In this document: piece after piece, positions 1 to 8,948 of the stretch
How positions within the stretch are numbered: position 1 is the first letter of the stretch
Layout of the letters: the number at the start of each line of letters is the position of its first letter
Origin: an uncultured Paracoccaceae bacterium
GTDB taxonomy: Bacteria; Pseudomonadota; Alphaproteobacteria; Rhodobacterales; Rhodobacteraceae
Direction of reading: 5' to 3'
DNA: 64,000 nt
NCBI GenBank assembly: GCA_947497065.1
Contig: CANMEQ010000003.1
Coordinates: 363,479-427,478 of the forward strand
Program-made: the position numbers and the translations under genes
The notes under the pieces: generated by a model
What the model saw: only the letters and a program-made list of their open reading frames with translations
The model's database searches: none
What the model was told of the DNA's origin: nothing

Positions 1-2
1 CA

Positions 3-92
3 CGTTTCGAACGTCAAAAAGAAAAAATTGAACTCGCTATTCAAGAAGCATCCCAAAAAGTAACGAAAGCCTTGCAGACCGAAAACGCGTGA
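3..92 (+). CDS. 3' end of an unidentified gene (cut by window start)
   Basis: Reading frame 3 is open from the window edge to a TGA at 90-92 and gives 29 residues ending in EASQKVTKALQTENA. The peptide is charged and looks like an amphipathic helix. There are too few residues to name a family. It could be the C-terminus of a real protein, since the other two plus frames stop earlier and the following kilobase is visibly non-coding. Identity unknown. Confidence 0.35.
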   Translation, partial: RFERQKEKIELAIQEASQKVTKALQTENA

Positions 93-1206
93 CGTCAACG
101 CACAACCCACATGCGAAGATTTTTTGTCCGGTAAACATTTTGGCTGGCTTCCTTGAATGGTGCTAAGGGGAACGCCCGGACCAAAATAAGAAAAATTAAG
201 ATACTCTATCCGAGTTTCATCTAGCATTTCTCAAACGTTGTTTTTGCAACGCAGACCTGAAGCAAAACTATCTTGCAGTGACCCATAGGCCAGTTCAATT
301 CATCAATCTTACTCAAGTGTACGCCTGACGTTAGAGTAAGACGTTTTGAGACGCAGGTGTTTTGCAGCGCTGTGGCTAGGGCCAGTTTTCAAAGAGCATT
401 CATGAAAGACATAGCCTCCATAATTTAAGGAAAAGCTCTGCCGCTAAGGACCGAAACCTATATAGCGTCACAAATGAGATGATTGGCGTATCGACAACTT
501 TCACCTTATCAATATATAACCGTTTATAATCAATAATTTAAAATCAATTTCACCCTCTTCTTGGATGCCAAAACCACTCCCAAGGCTAGAGCAAAAATGG
601 GTCATTAAGTAAGCTGGGGGCAATTTTTCAGTACAACTGTTGAGTTCTCCCAAGCACCTGATTTTTTTTGATTTTTACGGTCGCCCATGGCCCAGAAGAG
701 CGCTGCAGTGCGTGCTCTTGAAAGCAGTTGCGTGTAACTAACTTTAGATCCGCTCTGATCTTGCATCACCAGCGCCGACAATTCCATCCTGCAAAGGGAA
801 CCTTTATGCCGAAAACAGGCTAAAGGTCCGAGGCCCACCGTCACACCGAACACAAGAGAGCCCAATATAGAATTGAGGCTCTCGAAGGCCATGTATAGTG
901 CATGTCGATCGGAGAGGACAGAAACAGATACTACGCCAAACAAGCTCTCTTTAGTAAATTCGAGCCCGAGCCGCATGTAGGCAAGGAAATAAAATGGGAG
1001 ACTGGTAGGGAAGAAAACGAGACCGAAGCCCCCCCAATAGGGTAAGCAATAAGCACGTATCATATACCAAGGTCGACAGCGTTGGTCTCAGTTCCGCAGA
1101 AAAAACACCGCGTCGCACCCCAACGTCGCTCGGTCCGTTGTAGAGTGATTTCAAAACAACTCTACTTTGACGAAGCGAGACTGGTCCTCCTGCTGAACCA
1201 TCCGCC
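93..1206. other. 1.1 kb AT-rich region without a recognisable gene
   Basis: The stretch is more AT-rich than its surroundings, especially around 170-560. No family was recognised in any frame. The longest frame (605-1063, minus, 152 codons) is hydrophobic in its first half but has no Shine-Dalgarno sequence before its ATG and a low-complexity end, so I do not call it a gene. It may be the remains of a membrane-protein gene. The region probably marks an old insertion or deletion downstream of the ccoGHIS operon. Confidence 0.4.
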
Positions 1207-1347
1207 TTACTCCTCTTCCGCAAGAATACGTGCGGCATCGCCACTAGGATCATCGTATTGATGTGACTTTAACGTCCAGACGAATGCCCAAATACCCAAG
1301 CCCCCAAGGCTGAGTGAAATGGGAATTAGAAAGACAAGTACATTCAT
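1207..1347 (-). CDS. ccoS: cbb3-type cytochrome c oxidase assembly protein CcoS
   Basis: This 46-residue protein begins MNVLVFLIPISLSLGGLGIW and ends in AEEE. One N-terminal membrane helix is followed by a short cytoplasmic tail with the WTLKSHQYDDPSGDAARIL stretch typical of CcoS. In the family, CcoS is needed for insertion of haem or copper into the catalytic subunit of the cbb3 oxidase. It is the last gene of ccoGHIS and its ATG (1345-1347) overlaps the TGA of ccoI (1344-1346), so translation is probably coupled. The length is normal for the family. Confidence 0.93.
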   Translation of the reverse strand: MNVLVFLIPISLSLGGLGIWAFVWTLKSHQYDDPSGDAARILAEEE

Positions 1348-3476
1348 TTTTCAAATCCTACGCGCGCTGCATTGACGAGAACTGTGATTGAAGACAACGA
1401 CATTGCAAGAGCGGCGGCCAATGGTGTGGCATAGCCCAGAATGGCAATCGGGACGGCCACCGCATTGTAGGCAATAGCGATGCCAAAATTCTGCCGTGAC
1501 AAGGCAACGGCCTTGCGTGAAATCGCAAAGACTTGAGGGATTTTCTCCATCGTGTCGTCAATGACAATCACATCAGCTGCATTGCGTGCGGCATCTAGAG
1601 CGGTTCCCGGAGCAATAGAGGCATGCGCACTCGCCAATGCGACGGTGTCGTTCAACCCGTCCCCGATCATGCAGGGAAATTGCGCCTGATCTGCAAGGTC
1701 AGCGACATGTGCGTTTTTGCCCTCGGGTGAGGTTTTTGATTGAAACTTGTTTAGCCCTAGGTTGCGGGCGAGATTGCGCGTTTTGGCCTCATTGTCACCT
1801 GAAAGGATTTCGAGTTGCAATGCATTGGCCTTTAGGCCGTCTACCATTTCCAACACACCCGTTCTGAGCGGTTCTTGAAACGGCAAAGCATGGCGATGAT
1901 CACCAATCTTTAGGCACAAACCAGTGTCGCCGGCCCCCAGCCAATCTGCTTTGCCCAACGCAACGGGTATTTGCCCATAGAAACCTGAGACCCCGCACCC
2001 TTTCACTTCGCGCGGGCCGTTCAGCGTAGCGGAGGGCTGACTTTCCAGATGCCTGTCCAATGCTTGGGACAATGGATGCGCGCTAGCCTGCGCAAGTGCT
2101 TTGGCGATGCTCAAATCCCTCGATGCAAAGTCAGACAGATCAAAGCTAAAGTCAGGGCTTGTCAACGTGCCTGTCTTATCTAGCACGACCGTCTTCACCT
2201 CCGACAACCGTTCCAACGCAGTTCCAGATTTCACAAGAAAGCCTAAGCGGTAAAGCCTGCTGATAGCTGCCGTCGAAACCGCGGGCACTGCCAGCCCAAG
2301 CGCACAAGGGCAGGTAATGATCAAAACAGCAATCGCGATATTGAGCGCATGTCGGACGTCCAGTCCCCAGATCACCCAACCGACAAAGGTTGCCAAGGCA
2401 AGCAAGTGCACCGCTGGGGCATAGATCTGCGCGGCCCGATCAGCGAGAGAGGTATAGCGGTTGCGCGCATTTTCGGCAGTTTCGACTAATCGGGCGATTT
2501 GATGCAGGCGGGTGTCCTGCCCGACGGCAGAGACTCTTACTTCCAAGGGGCCCGCAAGATTGATTTCACCCGAATGAAGCTGATCATTCACCGTGTGGGA
2601 TACAGGTTCGCTTTCACCGGTGAGCAAGGATCGGTCTGTAACACCCTCTGGCGTGACTAAAAACCCATCGGCAGGCACACGCATACCACTGGCCACCAGG
2701 ACAATATCGCCCACCTTTAGCGCATCAATGGAGACCGTTTCTGAACCGGCTTCAGTTTTTAGCTCTGCTGTATGTGCTTCCAATGCGGCGAGTTCTTTGG
2801 CCGCTGAATGCGCAGCAGATCGTGTGCGATGTTCGAGGTAGCGGCCAATTAGCAGAAAGAACGTCAACGACAACGCTGCATCGAAATACGCGTGTTCGCC
2901 CCCCATTAGAGTTTCAAACAAGGACATGCCACAGGCAAGGATTATGGCCAACGAAATCGGCACATCCATGTTCAACCGCCTGACCTTAAGCACGGACCAC
3001 GCATTCTTAAAAAACGGTTGCGCCGCATAGAGCACCATGGGAATGGCGATCATAGCTGAGATCAAGTGGAACAAGTCTCGCGTCGCACCAGACGCTCCAG
3101 ACCAGACTGCGACAGACAACAACATCACGTTCATCATCGCGAAGCCGGCAACTCCCATGCGCATCAATAGATCGCGGCCTTCTAGATCTACGTTCTGGGC
3201 CAATGCTCGGGCGTCAAGCGGATAGGCATCATAACCGATATGTTTGAGTGCTTCGACCATCGCGCTTGCGGGAAGGTCTGTCAAAATGTGTACGCGTTTC
3301 TGTGTTAGGTTCACCCGAGCGGAGACCACGCCTTGGACATGCGTCAAATGGCGTTCGATTGCACTGATACAAGCTGCACATCGCACTGATGGTACCGATA
3401 TCTGCAACGTACTGTTTGCTTGCGCGAGCTCAACAGCAGCCGGAGCCGCTGCGCATGCTGGACAGGCCGCCATCAT
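1344..3476 (-). CDS. ccoI: Copper-translocating P1B-type ATPase CcoI (FixI)
   Basis: The 710-residue heavy-metal P-type ATPase of the cbb3 assembly operon exports or delivers Cu for the CuB centre of CcoN. Visible landmarks are an N-terminal CPAC pair, a metal-binding domain with CAAC near residue 34, the actuator TGES motif, the transmembrane CPC motif (TCPCALG), the phosphorylation loop DKTGT, an HP dipeptide in the nucleotide domain and GDGLND in the P-domain. It starts with two ATGs; the upstream one (3476) overlaps the ccoH stop as ATGA. Its own stop overlaps ccoS. Its place between ccoH and ccoS separates it from CopA-type housekeeping exporters. Confidence 0.96.
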   Translation of the reverse strand: MMAACPACAAAPAAVELAQANSTLQISVPSVRCAACISAIERHLTHVQGVVSARVNLTQKRVHILTDLPASAMVEALKHIGYDAYPLDARALAQNVDLEGRDLLMRMGVAGFAMMNVMLLSVAVWSGASGATRDLFHLISAMIAIPMVLYAAQPFFKNAWSVLKVRRLNMDVPISLAIILACGMSLFETLMGGEHAYFDAALSLTFFLLIGRYLEHRTRSAAHSAAKELAALEAHTAELKTEAGSETVSIDALKVGDIVLVASGMRVPADGFLVTPEGVTDRSLLTGESEPVSHTVNDQLHSGEINLAGPLEVRVSAVGQDTRLHQIARLVETAENARNRYTSLADRAAQIYAPAVHLLALATFVGWVIWGLDVRHALNIAIAVLIITCPCALGLAVPAVSTAAISRLYRLGFLVKSGTALERLSEVKTVVLDKTGTLTSPDFSFDLSDFASRDLSIAKALAQASAHPLSQALDRHLESQPSATLNGPREVKGCGVSGFYGQIPVALGKADWLGAGDTGLCLKIGDHRHALPFQEPLRTGVLEMVDGLKANALQLEILSGDNEAKTRNLARNLGLNKFQSKTSPEGKNAHVADLADQAQFPCMIGDGLNDTVALASAHASIAPGTALDAARNAADVIVIDDTMEKIPQVFAISRKAVALSRQNFGIAIAYNAVAVPIAILGYATPLAAALAMSLSSITVLVNAARVGFEK

Positions 3477-3922
3477 TGTACAACCTCTACAATGATGCGT
3501 TGTCGAAATGTGGTTCCATTGTCAGCCTTTGCAACAATGCGCAGGTTCCAGTTGCCGAGGCCGGCTTGCACAGGTGCAGAAAAGACGGCGCCGTCAAATT
3601 TAAAATCAGGCGTTTGATCTACACTGACAGACGTGGCGCGGCTGAATACTGCGCTTGTTATTATTGGCTGAACGGGATCGCCGTCCTTTAGAATTTCAAG
3701 CACAAGTTGATCCGCTTGTATGAAGGCTCTCACATCCCATTCCAAAGCCAATTGCGCGGCCCGGTCAGCATCAAAAGACTGACTGGCAACATAAGAATTT
3801 TTGACCTCAAGCCCAGGGAAAGTCTGAACTGCATTCCACGCCAGTGTCAGGTTCACAGCAATGATAATGCCAAAGCCGGATATAAACATCGCCGCTACAT
3901 GTTTGCCTTTTAACTCGGTCAT
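3473..3922 (-). CDS. ccoH: cbb3 oxidase assembly protein CcoH (FixH)
   Basis: The 149-residue protein has one N-terminal membrane helix (VAAMFISGFGIIIAVNLTLA) and a periplasmic domain, as in FixH/CcoH. It helps CcoP and the other subunits come together in the membrane. The ATG at 3920-3922 overlaps the ccoG stop in a TGATG arrangement, so I prefer it to the GTG one codon upstream. The stop overlaps the ccoI start. Identification rests on topology, length and conserved gene order rather than on a catalytic motif. Confidence 0.9.
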   Translation of the reverse strand: MTELKGKHVAAMFISGFGIIIAVNLTLAWNAVQTFPGLEVKNSYVASQSFDADRAAQLALEWDVRAFIQADQLVLEILKDGDPVQPIITSAVFSRATSVSVDQTPDFKFDGAVFSAPVQAGLGNWNLRIVAKADNGTTFRQRIIVEVVQ

Positions 3923-5334
3923 CACGGCTCTCCTTTTCCGTTAAATACGGTGGTTGCAGAGGCCCGTTCACCATTTCCAAGATCTTCGATCCAGAAACGA
4001 ATAGGCGTTTCATCGGCCTTCGCGACATCACTTTGATTGGGTGTCGTTAGATAGACCCGCAGTCTGTGGGTCGCATCAGGCGCAACGGTGATCGTTTCAT
4101 ATGGTGTTCCTTCAAGTTCAACGCGCACGGCCAAATCACCCGCGACATGAATGCCAAATTGGCGCGGCTCTCCGTGTTTGTTGCGCAGGCGAATTTCGTA
4201 GGCATTTCTGATAGAACCGTCGGACAATGTCACAAACGTCGGGTTACGGATGGGCGCGACCGCAAGCTCGATCTCAGGCCGGATGAACAACGCGTACATC
4301 ATAGCAAAGCCAAAGCTCGCCCAGATGATCGAATACAGGATCGTCCGCGGCCTTAAGATATGCGCCCAGATCGGGCGAGTTTTTTTGCCTGCCTGCTCCG
4401 CTGGTGCGTCTGATAGAGCTAGATAGTCGATCAACCCGCGATCACGGCCGAGTTTTCCCATGATGTCATCGCAGGCATCAATACAGAGCGCGCAGGTGAT
4501 ACACTCCATCTGTTGCCCGTCGCGGATGTCGATCCCCATCGGGCAAACCGCGACACAGGCGTTGCAATCAACGCAGTCTCCGGCGGTGGCATCACGTGCT
4601 TTGCCACGCGGCTCACCGCGCCAATCACGGTAGGCGACGGTCAACGTGCTGTCATCCATCATCGCCCCCTGAATACGGGGCCAAGGGCACATGTAGATGC
4701 AGACCTGTTCGCGCATAAAGCCGCCGAGGATGACAGTTGTTGCGGTCAAGATCGCGACCGTGACCCATGCCACGGTGGGGGCTGTCAGAGTCAGGAACTG
4801 GTTCGCCAAAGTCGGCGCATCGGCAAAGTAAAAGACCCATGCCCCGCCCGTGGCCACCCCGATCAATGTCCAAACGGTCCACTTTAACACACGCAATGTG
4901 GCCTTGCGCGGCGTCCATTTTGCGCGATGCAGGCGAATGCGGGCGTTGCGATCCCCTTCAATCCAGCGTTCGACAAGAATGAAAAGATCAGTCCAGACCG
5001 TTTGCGGACACGTGTACCCGCACCAGACCCGCCCCAAAGTAGAGGTAAACAAGAACAACCCCAGCCCGGCCATAATCAGCAATCCGGCCACAAAATAAAA
5101 TTCATGCGGCCAAATTTCGATCCAGAAGAAATAGAAGCGCCGGTGGGCCAGGTCGACCAGCACTGCCTGATCCGGCAGGTTCGGCCCGCGGTCCCAACGC
5201 AGCCAAGGCACAAGGTAGTAGATGCCAAGGGTGACGGCCATAATGGCCCATTTCAGGTTCCGAAAGGTGCCATAAACCCGCTTGGGAAAGATGGGCTCGC
5301 GCGCTGCGTAGAGGTTGTCGGGTTGGGAGGTCAT
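3922..5334 (-). CDS. ccoG: cbb3 oxidase accessory protein CcoG (RdxA/FixG)
   Basis: This 470-residue membrane ferredoxin-like protein has several helices, a cysteine pair in CGYTCPQTVW, another in the MCPWPRIQ stretch and two 4Fe-4S cluster motifs (CVDCNACVAVCP and CITCALCIDACD), followed by a C-terminal Ig-like domain. CcoG is a cupric reductase that supplies Cu(I) for cbb3 assembly. It is the first gene of ccoGHIS, 85 bases downstream of ccoP, with its own FNR box. The start codon lacks an obvious Shine-Dalgarno sequence, and a perfect palindrome ends only six bases upstream of the ATG. Confidence 0.96.
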   Translation of the reverse strand: MTSQPDNLYAAREPIFPKRVYGTFRNLKWAIMAVTLGIYYLVPWLRWDRGPNLPDQAVLVDLAHRRFYFFWIEIWPHEFYFVAGLLIMAGLGLFLFTSTLGRVWCGYTCPQTVWTDLFILVERWIEGDRNARIRLHRAKWTPRKATLRVLKWTVWTLIGVATGGAWVFYFADAPTLANQFLTLTAPTVAWVTVAILTATTVILGGFMREQVCIYMCPWPRIQGAMMDDSTLTVAYRDWRGEPRGKARDATAGDCVDCNACVAVCPMGIDIRDGQQMECITCALCIDACDDIMGKLGRDRGLIDYLALSDAPAEQAGKKTRPIWAHILRPRTILYSIIWASFGFAMMYALFIRPEIELAVAPIRNPTFVTLSDGSIRNAYEIRLRNKHGEPRQFGIHVAGDLAVRVELEGTPYETITVAPDATHRLRVYLTTPNQSDVAKADETPIRFWIEDLGNGERASATTVFNGKGEP

Positions 5335-5340
5335 GACTTA

Positions 5341-5376
5341 GGCCGATCTATGGTTCTCCCTATCCATAGATCGGCC
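5341..5376 (-). promoter_or_regulatory. Perfect 13-bp inverted repeat between ccoP and ccoG
   Basis: The arms 5341-5353 and 5364-5376 are exact reverse complements around a 10-base loop. On the minus strand no U-tract follows, so it is not a standard intrinsic terminator. It would fold in any transcript reading through from ccoNOQP. A transcript driven from the FNR box at 5391-5404 with usual class II spacing would begin near 5356, inside the loop, and would not contain the complete hairpin. It may also be an operator, since it covers the expected -10 region. Confidence 0.8.
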
Positions 5377-5390
5377 ACGGCCACATAACC

Positions 5391-5404
5391 TTGACGCAGA
5401 TCAA
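5391..5404 (-). promoter_or_regulatory. FNR/FnrL box upstream of ccoG
   Basis: The sequence TTGACGCAGATCAA matches the TTGAT-N4-ATCAA dyad consensus in nine of ten defined positions. It lies 57 bases upstream of the ccoG ATG, between ccoP and ccoG, and would allow FnrL to activate the assembly operon under low oxygen independently of ccoNOQP. Confidence 0.85.
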
Positions 5405-5419
5405 GTTTATGTTCGTTGA

Positions 5420-6271
5420 TCACTCTCCCCCCCCGAGAGAGTGGACATAAGCTGATACGGCGCGCACGTCTTCTTCATTTAGACGTTGGCCCCAAGCAGG
5501 CATGACGCCGAACCGCGCGTTACTAATCGTCGCGGTCAGACTGTCGTGGTCACTGCCATAAAGCCATATCGCATCCGCAAGGTTGGGCGCGCCCAAGCTG
5601 CTGTCCCCAAGCCCTTGGTCACCGTGGCAAGCTGCACAATTCTCGGTGAACAAATCACCACCAGCGCTGTCCCAATCTGCATCCGCGAGGGTCGGTACAA
5701 AGTCGACGAGTTTTTCGATGTCTGCTGGTTCAAGAATGTCACCAAAGGCGGGCATCACTGAATAGCGGGCATCAAAATCAGTTTCATTGCGAATGCCGTG
5801 CCGGACGGAATGGGCAATATCCTCCAGGGTGCCCCCCCAAAGCCAGTCGTTATCCAACAAGTTTGGATAGCCAACAGCCCCAGCGGCGCCCGCCCCATGA
5901 CACTGGCTGCATTGCGCCCGAAAAACAGACGATCCACGCGCCACCGCATAGCGGTGTAAGTCAGTCAGCGGATCAAAAGTAGCAAGGTCAGCAGCGTTCA
6001 ATTCCGCAACCAAAGCCGCATTCGAGGCTTCATGCGCTGCAATGTCGGCTGACACTTCACCACGGGTCGAATGGCCCAGCAGCCCTGCCGTCGCACCCGA
6101 GATCATGGGCCATGCTGGAAAGGCAATCGTATACCCAATGCCCCAGATGATGGTCAGATAAAAGGTCCAGAGCCACCAGCGCGGCATCGGGGTGTTCAGT
6201 TCTTCAATCCCATCAAATTCATGCCCCATTGTAGGGCGACCGGTGAGTTCATCTACGCGCGGTTCATCCAT
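5420..6271 (-). CDS. ccoP: cbb3-type cytochrome c oxidase dihaem subunit CcoP
   Basis: The 283-residue membrane-anchored dihaem cytochrome c starts MDEPRVDELTGRPTMGHEFD, has a helix near residues 33-55, and two haem c sites (CSQCH and CAACH) in tandem cytochrome domains with methionines in MPAFG and MPAWG as likely axial ligands. It passes electrons from soluble cytochrome c to CcoO/CcoN. The frame is open further upstream, but the ATG at 6271 gives the conserved CcoP N-terminus and overlaps the end of ccoQ by eight bases, so I use it. Confidence 0.97.
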   Translation of the reverse strand: MDEPRVDELTGRPTMGHEFDGIEELNTPMPRWWLWTFYLTIIWGIGYTIAFPAWPMISGATAGLLGHSTRGEVSADIAAHEASNAALVAELNAADLATFDPLTDLHRYAVARGSSVFRAQCSQCHGAGAAGAVGYPNLLDNDWLWGGTLEDIAHSVRHGIRNETDFDARYSVMPAFGDILEPADIEKLVDFVPTLADADWDSAGGDLFTENCAACHGDQGLGDSSLGAPNLADAIWLYGSDHDSLTATISNARFGVMPAWGQRLNEEDVRAVSAYVHSLGGGE

Positions 6272-6488
6272 TGGACTGCTCCAAATCGAAAAGGGTCTTA
6301 CACGTGCAGCTTGGGCAATTGTTGGCGCATACTTTCGGATCGTCGCGCAACGGGATTGCGGCTGCGTCGTCGCGTGCGGACTTTTGTGATGGCCAAAAGG
6401 CAAAAATCGAGGCCCCAAGGAAAAAGGCGAACATGGCGATCAAGAACCAACTATCTGCAAATTCTCTGAGTAGTGAATAGGTTTCCAT
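6264..6488 (-). CDS. ccoQ: cbb3-type cytochrome c oxidase subunit CcoQ (FixQ)
   Basis: A 74-residue protein with one membrane helix (WFLIAMFAFFLGASIFAFWP) followed by a polar tail. In the family CcoQ stabilises the CcoNOP complex. The tail here is longer than in many homologues and contains four cysteines (CANNCPSCTC), which is unusual and could bind a metal, though this is inference. Located between ccoO and ccoP as expected. Confidence 0.92.
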   Translation of the reverse strand: METYSLLREFADSWFLIAMFAFFLGASIFAFWPSQKSARDDAAAIPLRDDPKVCANNCPSCTCKTLFDLEQSNG

Positions 6489-6498
6489 CTAGGTCTCC

Positions 6499-7224
6499 TT
6501 AGCGGCTATCGTCGGGAACGAAGGTCGAGAAATCGACCAGCGTTCCCATCATCTGGAGGTAGGCAATCAGCGCATCCATTTCGGTTAGCTCGTCCTGCCC
6601 GTCAAAGTTGCCGATCACTGCATTAGGATAGCGTTCGAGCATGTCGTCCCAATCGGCATCTGGATCGGCCTGAACACGGAAATCCTGATAGGCATTATCG
6701 ATCTGCTCATCACTGTACGGCACGCCAACAAAGCGGTGGGTGCTCATCAAGTCTCCGATGCGATCTCCATCTAGCGAAGCGTCCATCAAGAACGCGTAAG
6801 ACGGCATGATGCTTTCGGGGACCACTGATTGCGGGTCGATCAGGTGAACAAGATGCCAATCATCTGAATAGCGCCCACCGACGCGTGCAAGGTCAGGACC
6901 TGTTCGTTTGGACCCCCATTGGAACGGGTGGTCATACATCGATTCCGCGGCTAGCGAATAATGGCCGTAGCGTTCGACCTCGTCGCGCATCGGACGGATC
7001 ATCTGACTGTGACAGACATAACAGCCCTCACGGATATAAATATCGCGCCCTGCCAGTTCGAGGGGGCTGTAGGGTCGCATCCCCTCAACCTCTTCGATCG
7101 TATTCTCCAGCCAGAACAGAGGAGCGATTTCCACGATGCCCCCGATGGTGACAACGCTCAGCGAGAAGGCCAGCAGCAGGGTTGGGCTGCGCTCTAAGAT
7201 GACGTGTTTGTCGATAAGTGCCAT
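6499..7224 (-). CDS. ccoO: cbb3-type cytochrome c oxidase monohaem subunit CcoO
   Basis: The 241-residue monohaem cytochrome c subunit has an N-terminal anchor helix ([19 protein letters not shown]), a haem c site CYVCH followed by SQMIRP, and a tryptophan- and aspartate-rich C-terminal half. It relays electrons from CcoP to the binuclear centre in CcoN. Twelve bases separate it from ccoN upstream and ten from ccoQ downstream, consistent with one ccoNOQP transcript. Confidence 0.97.
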   Translation of the reverse strand: MALIDKHVILERSPTLLLAFSLSVVTIGGIVEIAPLFWLENTIEEVEGMRPYSPLELAGRDIYIREGCYVCHSQMIRPMRDEVERYGHYSLAAESMYDHPFQWGSKRTGPDLARVGGRYSDDWHLVHLIDPQSVVPESIMPSYAFLMDASLDGDRIGDLMSTHRFVGVPYSDEQIDNAYQDFRVQADPDADWDDMLERYPNAVIGNFDGQDELTEMDALIAYLQMMGTLVDFSTFVPDDSR

Positions 7225-7236
7225 TGGTCCTGCTCC

Positions 7237-8841
7237 TTATTCAGCCGGGATGGTCATTTGGGAAACGGGCTGTGTGACCGGGGCATGACCGCGGATGGTC
7301 TTCCACATGTTCCAGACCATGATGCAGGCCCCGCCAAGGTAGAGCGTTCCACCCAAACCGCGCACCACATACATCGGGAACTTAGCGCTGACGGTGTCGG
7401 CAAAGCTGTTCACAAGGAAACCCTGATCATCGACCTCGCGCCACATCAGACCTTCCATGATACCGCTGACCCACATCGAAGCCGCGTAGAGAACGATGCC
7501 AATCATCGCGAGCCAGAAGTGCCAGTTCATCGCGGCAGTGGAATACATTGCCCCACGGTTCCAAAGGCGCGGCGTAAGGAAGTAGATCATCGCGAAAATG
7601 ATCATACCATTCCAACCCAGCGCGCCGGAATGCACGTGACCCACGGTCCAGTCGGTGTAATGCGACAGACTGTTGACGGCGCGGATCGACATCATCGGAC
7701 CCTCAAAGGTGGACATGCCGTAGAAGGCAAGGCTGGCCACAAGGAATCGGATGATTGGGTCGGTACGGATTTTGTCCCATGACCCGTTGAGAGTCATCAG
7801 GCCGTTCATCATCCCCGCCCAGCTTGGCATCCAAAGAATGACGCTGAACACCATGCCCAACGTTGAGGCCCAATCAGGCAATGCTGTGTAGTGCAGATGG
7901 TGAGGGCCGGCCCAGATATAGAGGAAGATCAGTGCCCAGAAGTGAACGATAGACAGTTTGTATGAGTAGACTGGCCGGTTCGCCTGCTTGGGCACGTAGT
8001 AGTACATCATGCCAAGGAAACCTGCCGTCAGGAAAAAGCCTACGGCGTTATGACCATACCACCATTGGGTCATCGCATCCTGCACGCCAGAGAATAGCTG
8101 AACAGACTTGCTGCCCCAAATGCTGACAGGCACGGCCAGATTGTTGACCACATGCAGCATGGCGACCGTGACGATGAAGGCGAGGAAGAACCAGTTGGCC
8201 ACATAGATATGGCGTTCTTTGCGCTTGATAATCGTGCCAAGGAAGATGACCAGATAGGCCACCCAAACGAGTGTGAGCCAGATATCGACGTACCATTCCG
8301 GTTCGGCGTATTCTTTGGACTGTGTTGCGCCCAGCAGATAGCCGGTAGCGGCGAGGACGATGAACAGCTGATAGCCCCAGAACACGAACCAAACGAGGTT
8401 GCCCCCGAACAGGCGGGTGCGGCTGGTGCGCTGAACTATGTAGATAGACGACGCAATCAGGGCGTTCCCGCCGAACGCAAAAATCACCGCTGATGTGTGT
8501 AGCGGGCGCAGTCGTCCGAAATTGGCAAAAGGCTGCGCCCAATCAAAATTCAACGCGGGAAAAGCAAGTTGAAAGGCGATCAGGACACCGACTGCCAGTC
8601 CGACAATACCCCAAAACGCAGTTGCAATCACCCCGGCCCTGACCGGCCCGTCATTATAGTCCGTTGCGACAATGGCTGGTTTCGGTTCGCCCAGGCGACG
8701 CAGCATATGGATGAAAAGACCCGCCGCAACCACCAAGACAATAAAGCCATGAACGCGAAACGCGATATCCAACCCCTGATCCGATGCATAGGCCGCAATC
8801 AGAGTGATCAGGCCAAGGGCTACCAGTTTTGCTACATCCAT
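7237..8841 (-). CDS. ccoN: cbb3-type cytochrome c oxidase catalytic subunit CcoN
   Basis: The 534-residue haem-copper oxidase subunit I has about twelve membrane helices and the conserved histidine-bearing stretches [25 protein letters not shown] and [13 protein letters not shown] that hold the haems and CuB. It reduces O2 to water with high affinity and pumps protons. The frame is open 15 codons further upstream; I use the ATG at 8841 because AGAAGGAC stands eight bases before it and it gives the usual CcoN start ([12 protein letters not shown]). An FNR box lies about 90 bases upstream. Confidence 0.98.
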   Translation of the reverse strand: MDVAKLVALGLITLIAAYASDQGLDIAFRVHGFIVLVVAAGLFIHMLRRLGEPKPAIVATDYNDGPVRAGVIATAFWGIVGLAVGVLIAFQLAFPALNFDWAQPFANFGRLRPLHTSAVIFAFGGNALIASSIYIVQRTSRTRLFGGNLVWFVFWGYQLFIVLAATGYLLGATQSKEYAEPEWYVDIWLTLVWVAYLVIFLGTIIKRKERHIYVANWFFLAFIVTVAMLHVVNNLAVPVSIWGSKSVQLFSGVQDAMTQWWYGHNAVGFFLTAGFLGMMYYYVPKQANRPVYSYKLSIVHFWALIFLYIWAGPHHLHYTALPDWASTLGMVFSVILWMPSWAGMMNGLMTLNGSWDKIRTDPIIRFLVASLAFYGMSTFEGPMMSIRAVNSLSHYTDWTVGHVHSGALGWNGMIIFAMIYFLTPRLWNRGAMYSTAAMNWHFWLAMIGIVLYAASMWVSGIMEGLMWREVDDQGFLVNSFADTVSAKFPMYVVRGLGGTLYLGGACIMVWNMWKTIRGHAPVTQPVSQMTIPAE

Positions 8842-8929
8842 CGCGTTTGTCCTTCTTTCTGCAAATGCGGAAATCAGGACACCCAATCCCGCATGCGAAA
8901 AGGACTACGATGAGCGCTCAGCGGTATCT

Positions 8930-8943
8930 TTGATCTAGGTCAA
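8930..8943 (-). promoter_or_regulatory. FNR/FnrL box upstream of ccoN
   Basis: TTGATCTAGGTCAA is a near-perfect FNR dyad. It is centred about 95 bases upstream of the ccoN start codon; class II spacing would put the transcription start near 8895 and give a leader of about 54 bases. Expected function: activation of ccoNOQP by FnrL when oxygen falls. Confidence 0.9.
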
Positions 8944-8948
8944 GTTCG

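Noticed and set aside
605..1063. 152-codon minus-strand frame with a hydrophobic first half
   Set aside because: No ribosome-binding site, no recognisable family, AT-rich unconserved-looking surroundings; could be a remnant at most.
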